From: Platycnemis pennipes
Taxonomy: Eukaryota; Arthropoda; Insecta; Odonata; Platycnemididae
Direction of reading: 5' to 3'
DNA length: 64,000 nt
Assembly: GCA_933228895.1 (NCBI GenBank)
Contig: OW121850.1
Location: 32,993,773 to 33,057,772, forward strand
Below, piece by piece: positions 37,013 to 46,335 of this stretch (position 1 is its first letter; the number at the start of each line of letters is the position of its first letter). A model generated the notes under the pieces. The model searched no databases and was not told the DNA's origin. It saw only the letters and a list, made by a program, of their open reading frames with translations. A program made the translations under genes and the position numbers.

Positions 37013-38073
37013 GTGATGGAACAGTCTCGAGTAAAATATTCCGGAGGTAAAATAGTCCCCCATTCGGATCTCCGGGCGGGGACTACCCGAGAGAGTACAT
37101 CAGTCAAGTGTAATAATCATTTTAGGGTAGGAACGTGGAACGTGCGATCACTTCGGACCTGCGGGAGATTGGAGAACCTTAAGGTGGAAATGCGAAGAAT
37201 GGACCTCGATGTATTAGGAATTGGTGAAATGAGATGGCCTGAAGAAGGAGACTTTTGGAGTGGAAGTTACAGAATTATTCACACCGGATCACTGAATGGT
37301 AACGCTGGAGTAGGCATAATGCTCAGGAAGAGTGCAGGACTGCGCGTGAAGAGCTTCCTGCAGTACAGTGAGAGGATTATAATGGTGAAGATTGGGTCCA
37401 AGCCTACAGATACCATTGTGGTACAAGTTTACATGCCTACGTCGGACTACGAAGATGAAGAAGTAGAAGATGTCTATGAGGATATCACTGAAGTAATAAA
37501 AAAGGTAAGAGGAGAAGAAAACCTAATTATTTTAGGAGACTGGAACGCTGTCGTCGGCGAAGGACCAGGTGGAAGAATAACTGGAAAATATGGATTGAGA
37601 AACCGAAACGAAAGAGGAGAAAGACTGCTGGAGTTCTGCACACAACACAAGTTGGTGGTGGCAAACACATTGTTTCAAAACCACCAACGGAGAAGATATA
37701 CCTGGAAAACGCCCGGAGACAGAAGAAGATTTCAAATTGACTACATTTTAGTGAAGCACGGTTCACAAACCAGGTGAAGAACTGCAAAAGTTACCCGGGT
37801 GCAGATATCGACAGTGACCACAACTTAGTGATGATGAAATGCCATTTAAAACTCAAGAAATTAAAGAAATCAATGAAGGATGTATGGCAAGTAGAGAAAC
37901 TAAGGGAACCTCAACAACGGCTGGCCTTCCAGAAGGCAGTGGAAAACAAAATAGAAGAGGATTTGACCGTGAAATCAGTAGAAAAGAGATGGGAGAAAAT
38001 AAAAATGTACAGGAAGCAGCAAAATAAGTTCTGGGGAGAAGAAAAGTTGTCAAGAAGAAGCCATGGAATATAG
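37013..38073 (+). pseudogene. LINE AP-type endonuclease domain, frameshifted
   Basis: The first open piece (37013-37777, 254 residues) carries the apurinic/apyrimidinic-like endonuclease that nicks target DNA. Catalytic positions visible are Asn43 in WNVRSL, Glu72 in IGEMRW, Asp176 and Asn178 in GDWN, and Asp243 in QIDYIL. Reading then shifts by one base near 37756, and the domain continues in another frame (piece 37774-38073) with the final SDHN motif, followed by a Lys-rich linker. So every catalytic residue survives, but no single protein can contain them all. The start Met at 37013 is the first in frame; upstream stops exclude a longer N-terminus. Confidence 0.8.
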
Positions 38074-39319
38074 AAGAAGTCTTAGAATTGATTGAAGAGA
38101 GAACAAAATATAAAAATGAGGCAACTGAAGAAGGGTAACTTCGCTACAAAAGAATCAGGAATGAAATAAACCGTAAAGCGAGAAAAGAAAGGGAAAAGTG
38201 GATGAAGGATCTATGCAAAAATGTACAAAGCAACCTCGCAAAAGGAAATGTGGAAGTTGCCTACAGGATGATGAGAAATCACTTCAAGGAACGGGCTGCA
38301 AGATGTAACAGCATCAGAGACAAGAATGGAGAACTCTTAATTGAACATGAGGATAAAGTGAAGAGATGGAAGTAATACTTGGAAGAATTGTACAATGGAA
38401 GCTATCTTAGAGCGGAAGGAATTGAAGAGGAAAATTAAGTCGATAAGGATGAATTGGGAGCCCCAATCTTAAGATCAGAATTTGATGCAGCTGTAAAGGA
38501 TCTGAAGATAAATAAAGCTTCGGGAATAGATGATATTCCTGCCGAACCAATAAAAAACGCCGGAGGGAAGACGATTACTCAGCTGTACAAAGCCATATGC
38601 GGTATGTAACAACAAGAGAGATGCCCACGGACTTTGAGAAGAACATAATCATTCCTATTGCCAAAAAGAAGAGATCTGAGAACTGCGAACATTTTAGGAC
38701 CATAAGCCTGATGACACATGCTTCGAAGATATTGACCAGAATCATCTATAGAAGAATAGAGCGAAAAGCGGAGGAGGTCCTGGAAGAGGACCAATTCGGG
38801 TTCAGAAGAAACAAGGGCACAAGAGAAGCGATTTTAGCCCTCAGGCTACTTATAGAGAACAGAATAGAGAAGAATCTACCGAGGTTTGTTGCATTTGTAG
38901 ATTTGGAGAAGGCATTTGACTACGTGGATTGGAATATGATGCTTGGAATTCTGAAAGAAATTGGAGTATCATACAATGACCGAAGAGTGATCCATGGCTT
39001 ATACAAAAACCAGATGGCCATAATCAAATCAGGACCCAGCAGTACAGAAGCAAGCATAAAGAAAGGAGTGAGGAAAGGAAGTGCACTGTGTCTCGTATTA
39101 TTCAATGTCTACATCGAGAAAGCCATCCAAAAAGTCAAAGAAAAGTCTCCGGGAGTGAATATCCACGGGGAGAAAATCAGCATGCTACGATTCGCCGATG
39201 ACAGAGCAGCCATGGCAAAAACAGAAGGAGATTTAAAGAAGGCACTAGGAAATATGGAAAGAACAATGACCAGATATTATCTGAAGATCAATAAAAAGAA
39301 AACTAAGGTATTCAGGTAG
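38074..39319 (+). pseudogene. LINE reverse transcriptase domain, with stops and frameshift
   Basis: From 38074 to about 38600 the linker and RT start are readable but interrupted by in-frame stops near 38138, 38375 and 38438 and a frameshift near 38605. The open piece 38597-39319 (240 residues) then covers RT motifs: FRTISL (34), DQFGFR (65), VDLEKAFD (101-108), and the catalytic FADD at 199-202. The motif usually reading RQGC..SP.LFN is altered here (KGSALCLVLFN), a sign of decay. It ends at a stop before the C-terminal region. In an active element this enzyme copies its RNA at the nicked target. Confidence 0.85.
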
Positions 39320-39961
39320 CATAACTAAGGTATGCAGTAGGAGAAAGGAAGCCAGGACCAATGTTAAACTAGGAAAACAAAAATCGAGGAAGTGGAAGAG
39401 TTCTGCTACCTGGGAAGCCGAGTAACCAGCGATGGTCGAAGTAAAACAGAAATTGCCATTAGAATTGCCCAAGCAAAAAGGGCATTTTACTAGAAGAAGA
39501 TTCTGCTTACGGCTGCAAATACAAGCGTTGCGTTAGGAAACATTTCATTAGAACATGCATCTGGATCATTCTCCTATATGGCAGCGAAGCATGGACAATA
39601 TCAGTAGCAGAGAAGTCCAGGCTGGAAGCATTTGAAATGAGGTGCTACCGAAGAATGATGAAGATAAAATGGATCGATCGAGTGACAAACGAAGAAACTA
39701 TTAAGAAGAGTGGGAGAGAAGAGATGTGTACTGAAAACATTAAAAAGAAAACGGGACAACTTAATGGGCCACATCTTGAGACACGATGGCCTGATGAAGA
39801 CAATCGTCGAGGGAAAAGTGAACGGGAAGAATGGAAAAGGCAGGCCTCGTATGAGGTATATGGAGCAAGTTGTGAAGGATATAAAAGAGAGGAGCTACGT
39901 CAATATGAAGAGGTTGGCCGATAGAAGAATCGAGTGGAGGGCTGCGTCAAACCAATCCTAG
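39320..39961 (+). pseudogene. LINE C-terminal conserved region, broken
   Basis: The region after the RT continues in shifting frames: a FCYLGSRVT-like motif, then LYGSEAW, FEMRCYRRM and GHILRHD-type motifs, ending GRPRMRYM...DRRIEWRAASNQS. This order is usual after the RT in RTE-type and related elements. At least one internal stop (near 39490) and a frame change near 39700 are present. A truncated second copy of its end lies at 50651-50835. Confidence 0.75.
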
Positions 39962-39971
39962 GATTGTTGAC

Positions 39972-39987
39972 CGATGATGATGATGAC
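39972..39987 (+). repeat. (GAT)n tail of the LINE
   Basis: CGATGATGATGATGAC ends the element; short trinucleotide tails in place of poly(A) are typical of RTE-type LINEs. Confidence 0.8.
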
Positions 39988-39997
39988 ACTTAATCTC
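39988..39997. repeat. Right target-site duplication of the LINE
   Basis: ACTTAATCTC, identical to 36555-36564. Confidence 0.7.
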
Positions 39998-40146
39998 ATG
40001 TTAACATCTATTGAATATATCTATAATAGGAGGAAGACGATGGTTAGGATACCATAAGTTTATGTTAATCAATTTGTATTTACTATCGGAAACGCGCGTA
40101 TTTTTTAAAACCACTATCATAAATGAGATATAGGGAATCCGATTGG

Positions 40147-40205
40147 TGTAGGTATTGGCTGTAGCACTGTCTTTCCATCTCTAGGGATCAGGTTCGAATT
40201 CTAGC
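40147..40205 (+). repeat. tRNA-derived SINE remnant
   Basis: Plus strand: A-box-like GTAGGTATTGGCTGTAGCAC and a clear B-box GGTTCGAATTC at 40191-40201. No acceptor stem. Confidence 0.4.
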
Positions 40206-40594
40206 TGAGGAAGATTTTGTTCTGTCTATACTGTTATTATGCATGTATCCTATTTGGATGCTCTGTCGAGTGCTCTGTGAGTGAAGTTATGACAAAGTTT
40301 AATACTCTGTCCGTTGGATAGGACGTTAAATCGTGAACCCCTTGGTGCCTTTCGAATAGAGTAGGGTCACCCCGACTCACCGACTCGGTTCCTTGAAATA
40401 TTTTTACCCATATCCAAATTCTATGATAAAGGGCGCAAATTACCTCAGCTCTCGGTTGCCTCCCCACAAAGAATACGAGATTCACTCTAAACTACAAGAA
40501 TATTATTTAAATGGGGATAACGCTAAAAAATATATAATTTAGAGTTGGTGAAGGTACTGTTTGGGCACTCCACCAGTTCAAACTCAGCATTTCT

Positions 40595-40635
40595 GCCGAC
40601 TTTTCAATGTGAGAGTCGTCCATCGTCTTCAGGGG
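40595..40635 (-). ncRNA. Hammerhead-like motif, partly decayed
   Basis: Minus strand from 40635: two stem I pairs (CC/GG), core CTGAAGA (40632-40626), one unpaired C, stem II GATG...CATT, core GAAA, then AGTC and GGC. Bases after it (GGCAGAAATGC, then GGTGGAG) line up with the left arm at 32.1 kb (GGCGGACATGG, then GGTGGCG), so it is probably the same family. Helix III has one mismatch. Confidence 0.3.
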
Positions 40636-40664
40636 TGGGTGAATCCAACCCTGAAGACGATGGA
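40619..40664. repeat. Perfect 16-bp inverted repeat, 14-nt spacer
   Basis: TCCATCGTCTTCAGGG (40619-40634) and its exact reverse complement (40649-40664). The left arm is part of the hammerhead-like motif above, so this is a head-to-head junction like the one at 32 kb. Confidence 0.8.
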
Positions 40665-43479
40665 GTTATATTAAAAAGAATTTTATTATCCATTAGCAAG
40701 CGTATTTATTTACCACGACTATTATATGAGATGCTCTCTAAATAAAATCTTGGATTTTTAGGGCAACAATGAAGCAAAAATCTTCTCATAAAGAAGAGAA
40801 TATTCTTCCATATGGTAGTCATTGGCCTTCATAACTCTTCAAAGTGAGCAACTGTGCCACTCGCAGTCGATCATGGAATGCATATGCATCATAAATAATT
40901 AGATAAAATACAATGGATATACCCACAATCATAAATGGCATCAAATTTCGAAAGGAAACTGATAACATCAACGGAACATACAATAGAAGGCTATAGAAAC
41001 TTCCCATGCGAGACTTGCAAACTCATCAGCGAGAAATCAAGCGAGAGCTTTAAACAAAAAGATGGCGTCTTTTTTTCCCATATTCAGCTGCATAACTTAA
41101 GCACTCCAGTATTAATTTAATATACGAGACGCGAAGAAGTTTGTGAGATATTTAATTATACCGTGTATTAACTCACGCATAAAACAAGGAATTCCTAAAA
41201 GAGCAGTGCCATCTCTATCCCATCCCTCTCTAGCACGCACTTTTCATCCTCGCCTTTCCGACCCACCGTTTTGCCACAATTCCTTTCATAGCAGGGACAC
41301 AAAGAATTCCTTTCGTCGCGTATTGAAACTTTATTTTTTTCAGAAAGCCATTACGGTGAATTTTATTTGCGTCCCGAAGTTCGTTATCCGCGCCCCTGAG
41401 GGTACTAAAAAATTTAACGGATCTTTTCTTCAAACAAGCGGACACAGGGCAAGTGTCTTGTACGCCGTTTTCATTAATACTTAGGAGATGTGTTTTGTGA
41501 ACTGGAATGGCTCATTTTAATTACGACTGGATTACCTCATCCATATCAAATAACTGAGAGACAGAATGCTACTGTAACGTTTCCATGAATTTTTGTCGCC
41601 GTGGAATCAAGAGACTGGACGGACGAGTGTTACCTTGGGGTCGCAGCTTTCGCCAAACAAACATTCACGCGGAGAAAGAAATTCTTGAGTTGAGAATGAG
41701 AATGGAAGTCGCTTTGACTCAAATTGAAATGGCACATTGGCCTCAGAGAATAAGGCACTTATTTCAGAACCTTATGCCTTTCTCGGGGAGACCCGTGGAC
41801 ACTTTATGCTACTTGCCCAGCAATAATCTCTCCTCTAATTAAATATCAACCGTATATTTTTGATTTTAGCTATTAAGCACGATTACATTAGAATTATTTA
41901 TTGAATAATATTCTCTGGAGAGCCCATTCAATATTATTTGGGAAATTATCAAGGGTATATTTCGTTAATATGCCATGATAGCGCGTTCAATCAACAGCAA
42001 AATACACCCAGATAATAAGTCACCATTAATTTTAAAATAAGAATTACCTGTAAAATGTGTGACACTGCGATTAGGACATATAATTTTAATGCCGAGCACT
42101 GCGAATATTTTAGTTACAGTATATAGGAGAAGGATAGAGAATATGACTAACGTCGGTGATAATTAGACTTGACGGAATCGTGTGGTACAATTTCGGTCTT
42201 GATAATTTTCTAAAAGTATAATAGGGGAAATACACCCTATTAATTTTCAGGATTTAGAGAGAGTTTTGCTCAGGACGCCCTCTTAATAAAATCATTGAAA
42301 GCACATGAGTAGCCAAAAGATATGTTGTTCAATTAAAATAAATGTATTATTTAGATGTAACTATTAGAGGTAATAAACTTATTCCTGGGGAGAGTTGAGG
42401 GAATGACTTACCAGGGATGGAATGCGGGAATAGATGAGGATCACGAGGATATAATGAAATATTTATCTGAACACTACATTATAAACTAAGGCGGCAGACT
42501 ATTATCTAACAAAGTTCTTCATAATTGACATTTACAAAAGCAAATATGAGCGCAAAAAGTAAATTCAAAGCCGTTCCATAAAAGAAGAGAGGGAAAAAGC
42601 AATTTTTGACTCACTCTAGATTACATTGTGAACCGAGGATGCGTTGCGTGATACAATGATGCAATTTGTAAACTTTCTTTTCTAAAATTTTACTATATTA
42701 CACACCACTCCCAAACCATCCGCAAGATACAATTATATGTATCCAGAGCAAAAATTACTTGTGGAAAAACGATATCATTAACTGGGGGACTTTATTTCTA
42801 AATTTGGCCGATCCTGAACTCTGGAATTTGATCATACACATGCTTCGTACTCGCACTGTACGGCCGGAGCAAAAGCCTTCCCAGCAAAAAGGGGAATTTA
42901 CTCAAAACTTTTGGTGATTTGGGGTAGAATACAGCACGTTCGCAAAAGCGCCAGTCTACCTTGTTCCGTAGCAAACTTTTTGTGTTATGATAAAGAGAAG
43001 AGGTTCGCGGAGGAGCATTGCAGGGACTACAACCAAGAATAAGAGTCCGAGAAACAAAATAAGAGAGATACCTTGAAGAAAAAGGGTCCTATTTTATACC
43101 ATTTCTCTGCAAAAAGTAGTTGCAGTAATTTTAAAATTCAATTTCGAAAATAATTTTTGGATAAGAGGTAGAATTGACGTGCATAATATCAGCAGTTGAA
43201 AAAGGATACCACGATAGTGTCACATTATTGGAGCCAGAGTAAAAATGGAAATCGTACCCTATTAAGGGAGGGAACCTGAGTTGACTTGTGCGAACTCATT
43301 GAGTGGATTGGAAATTGGTGAGACCTGACCTCGAAAACTCAGACCTCTCTGCGATTAATGAGTAATTAATTCTGATGGAAGAGGCGACATTCAATCGCCA
43401 AGCTTTGGTGAAACGAATGACCGTAGGGAGCAAACTGTGAGGGGACTGGACAATGACGAAACGGAAAAGATGAGTGAGA
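40665..43479. other. AT-rich non-coding stretch, nothing recognised
   Basis: Open frames up to 113 codons (41143-41484, plus strand) lack known motifs. No repeat family recognised. Confidence 0.45.
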
Positions 43480-43747
43480 ATGCTGAGGAAGCACGGGAAG
43501 AGAAGGAGAATCCGAGTGAAGGAAGAAGGTGAGAGAAAATTGCCGCACTCCCATCTGGAGGATTAGTTCGGAGCCGTCGACAAAAGCTTTCGCCCGGAGG
43601 ATTGAGATTTTGATGGAGTGCGGGCCCAAAACCGAGCGGAAATGTTCCGCTTATCCTTGCCGGCGGCTGAAGTTTTCAGATGACCTCATGGAACCATTAT
43701 CGCACCGCCCGAATGGATGGAAAATGGCAAAGAGGAAAGATTGGGTA

Positions 43748-43815
43748 TGGCGTAGGTGCGAGAGGACTGTACGATGCATCCACACACCTGAGAGACGCGG
43801 GTTCGTGCCCGCCCA
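43748..43815 (+). repeat. tRNA-like segment, possibly tRNA-Tyr-derived
   Basis: A-box TGGCGTAGGTGCG (43748-43760), then GAGGACTGTA as around the GUA anticodon of tRNA-Tyr, and a T-arm GCGGG-TTCGTG-CCCGC with B-box GGTTCGTGCCC (43800-43810). A few extra bases follow the anticodon, where tRNA-Tyr genes carry their intron. No acceptor stem is found, so a pseudogene or SINE head is more likely than a gene. Confidence 0.4.
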
Positions 43816-44310
43816 TGGGGCCTCCGCTTGAGGGCGCATTCACGACCTATCTCTCCTCCACTCTCGCCACACCTTAAGAGCTAAGGGCTACAGTCCTAAA
43901 GCCTCGAGGGTCCGGACTCCAACCTTACACCGCCCTGCAAAATTGAGACCGTCTCCCGAATCCTCACGCATCGGCTTCATCAAGACCCCCAGGCCTAATT
44001 GAAATTGAAAACTTGTTCACACTCCGGATTTCCAGACGAGATCGCCCCCCTTCCTCATCCCCCCTCCCGTATCTCCCGCCACTAATCCCCCAACCCCCTT
44101 CTGCTCACCACCCTCGCCCAACTTCCGCTGCCTAAACCCCATCTCCTACTGCCCTTTTCACTGCTCTCCCTCTCTCTCCCGCTAACACACTCTCGCTAAC
44201 TGTTCGGAGTATTCGATGCCGAACCCGCTCCGAAATAAAGCTGCCGTTTTCCCTCCCTTTCGCTCACCCCCTCCTCCTTCCCTCAGGGGAAGGGGAGGGG
44301 GGAAGTGATC

Positions 44311-44337
44311 GGGGGGGGGGGGGGGGGGGGGGGGGGG
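44311..44337 (+). repeat. 27-G homopolymer
   Basis: 27 consecutive G. Its true length is uncertain because such runs are hard to sequence; it can form G-quadruplexes. Confidence 0.9.
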
Positions 44338-44480
44338 AGAGTGAGGGGCCAAAACTTACCCGGTCGCCCTCTAATCTCATTACCAATACACCGCCCTATC
44401 ACCTACCTTTCTTTCCAACACCCCTTCACCGTCCAATCCGCGTCAAGTTATCACGGTGGCGCCCGGATTACGGACGTTTT

Positions 44481-45060
44481 ACGGCTCTACTCCCAAATAG
44501 GGCAACGGCATGAGGCATGAAAACATTCTCAGGAATCGAAATGGACGACTACTACCCTTCTTGTCAGGAATCCACATTTTTGGCCGATTTTCACCCTCTA
44601 ATCGTATCTGAAGTCCTTGAGAACGCTAACGCTCAGATGTTTCTTCAACGTAAAGCTGAAGTATCAATTGTGCCATTTTTACCATCTCTGATGACCGTAT
44701 ATTGGCCTCAAGAGGTTAGACCGCATAAAAACAGAAAAAAGAGAGGCTGTTGAATGAATATTGAGGCTAAAGAATTTCAGTTTATCTCGCTCTTTTCTCA
44801 GCCCTAACCGAAGTAGCAATGGTAAAATTGGGTTTTAGCCGCCCCAATAAAAAAATAGCGTTCAACCCAAAGGTTGGTTTTTGATTGGTGAGGGTAGAGC
44901 TCACCCCGTACTAAGCCATTGGCGTGTGCTTTTCACATATTCAGGACAGGGTGCCATTTCCTTTCCCTTGGCCACCAGCGATTTCCTGCGAAGTTCTGAC
45001 ACGAAGAAAATCGATTCGAGAGAATTTTTTTAGGTGGACGTATCCAGAGAGGCTTATGCC
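44481..45060. other. Non-coding stretch, nothing recognised
   Basis: A 78-codon plus-strand frame (44517-44753) has no known motif. No repeats seen. Confidence 0.4.
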
Positions 45061-45117
45061 CGGGATTTGTACCCAGAACACTCCCGTCTGTGGGTCAGCG
45101 CTCTACCAACTACGCCA
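45061..45117 (-). repeat. tRNA-derived SINE head, well preserved
   Basis: Minus strand: A-box TGGCGTAGTTGGTAGAGCG (45099-45117), an anticodon-arm-like stem CCC/GGG, and a T-arm CTGGG-TACAAAT-CCCGG whose stem pairs fully; the B-box is at 45061-45074. The acceptor stem does not pair, so it is the best-preserved tRNA-like SINE promoter in the window rather than a tRNA gene. Confidence 0.55.
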
Positions 45118-46089
45118 CCACGACCCCCTCCACTCCAATAGCTAAGGTACTAATGCATCATCTATCATTATCAGACAAACTGAGCATAATGCAGAATCAG
45201 AAGCATTCACTCGAAGAACCCTCGATATTTGGGTTGCCATGCCGGCACGATGCCCATCTTCATCTGCTCCAGCCTAAGCGTAGAGGGATGATGACAAGCC
45301 AAACCACATTTTATTTTTTCGTTTTTATCGCTCAAACTATTACGGTACCCTATCTCGCCTTTTGCAACTAATGGGCAAAAACCCCCTGCCAGACACAAAT
45401 GTGGCGAGTTGCAAGCATCGTGCAAATGCAGAGGAGTTAAGAATGGCATTACTGAGTTCGAAGATAGAAGTTACCCAGCATATCCCATTATCGAGACAAA
45501 ACCTGTGAAGAATACAGGTGAACGAAATAAAGGCTTTAGAGTTCGCTTGAGGAAATAGAGAAGGGGATTTATGTGCAGATGCGCTTCGCTTGTCATTTGA
45601 CGATCGCGAGATTAAAAGTGAAAAGCTATGCTTAACGGATGGGACGAGAAACAATTATCACATCTAAGGGAAAAATAAGTCAAAATAGTTGCGGCCCATG
45701 GGTTTTGTGAAACACATGGTGCTACAAAATAACGTAAGATCTCCGAAAATTGGGGCTAACACCGGCTTGGGTATTTAGTTTCCGGCGCACTTCACCGCAG
45801 GACTCGAGAGAGTTATTTGGAGCTCATCCAGTAATTGAATTATAAGCCAGCGGGTGGTAGTTGCATTATTTTCTAGGTAACACCTACTCTCCAACATATG
45901 TGATGCTTCCACTAGAGTGAGCGCTCCCCTTATTATAGATGGCTTACGAGGGTATTAGACGATAGACCAGTTAAAATCACATTCACATAACATTGAACAT
46001 TTGAGATAGTAATATATAGCTAAAAATTATGCCATTCGATTGCCATTACAGTAGTGATTAGAAGAAGGCAAAATACAGCTAAGGTCATT

Positions 46090-46116
46090 AGCATTGTAAA
46101 GAATAGGTAGGCAATA
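46090..46116 (+). repeat. Dispersed repeat, copy with AGCATTGTAAAG
   Basis: AGCATTGTAAAG followed by AATAGGTAGGCAATA matches 62241-62268 with about three differences, and partly matches 15315-15329. Confidence 0.45.
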
Positions 46117-46285
46117 GGATCGAAAAAGAATTTTTCGACAAAGTAGATGGAGGGCAGAGTAATACCAGGAATCGGAATTAAGACCGAAGGCCGATTTTTG
46201 GCATTCGAAGGCCAAATTGATTCGAAGGCCCTTAATATTCTGTACACATAAGTAGGGACCCAGATTTCGTTGAAATATCGGCAGT

Positions 46286-46335
46286 CGGGATGTAAACCCG
46301 AGACCTTGTTTTAGTAATCAAGGCGACAACAATCC
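46286..46335 (-). repeat. tRNA-derived SINE remnant
   Basis: Minus strand: CAAGGTCTC then B-box GGGTTTACATCCCG (46286-46299), like the family at 15.08, 16.47 and 30.23 kb. The A-box region is poorly kept. Confidence 0.4.

Larger units (their letters stand above)
36565..39987 (+). mobile_element. Full-length, inactive RTE-type non-LTR retrotransposon
   Basis: About 3.4 kb in order: untranslated leader, AP-type endonuclease, reverse transcriptase, C-terminal conserved region, short (GAT)n tail. An exact 10-bp direct repeat ACTTAATCTC flanks it, so insertion by target-primed reverse transcription is intact at both ends. The leader (around 36930-37090) with GGAAACCACC...ATTATTATCCCGAGG and the endonuclease start VGTWNVRSL match the RTE-like elements often mis-annotated in insects as craniofacial development protein 2-like. 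Stops and frameshifts in every part show the copy is dead. Clade by motif and tail, not by phylogeny. Confidence 0.85.
43480..44480. promoter_or_regulatory. Large GC-rich island
   Basis: CpG-containing island. The second half (about 44030-44290) is C/T-rich on the plus strand and ends in a 27-G homopolymer. A tRNA-like segment lies at 43748-43815. The short frames (62-100 codons) show no domain. Candidate promoter or exon region. Confidence 0.35.

Noticed and set aside
39790..39825. CTGATGA...GAAAA on the plus strand
   Set aside because: It falls inside LINE coding sequence, with no stem I and a poor helix III.
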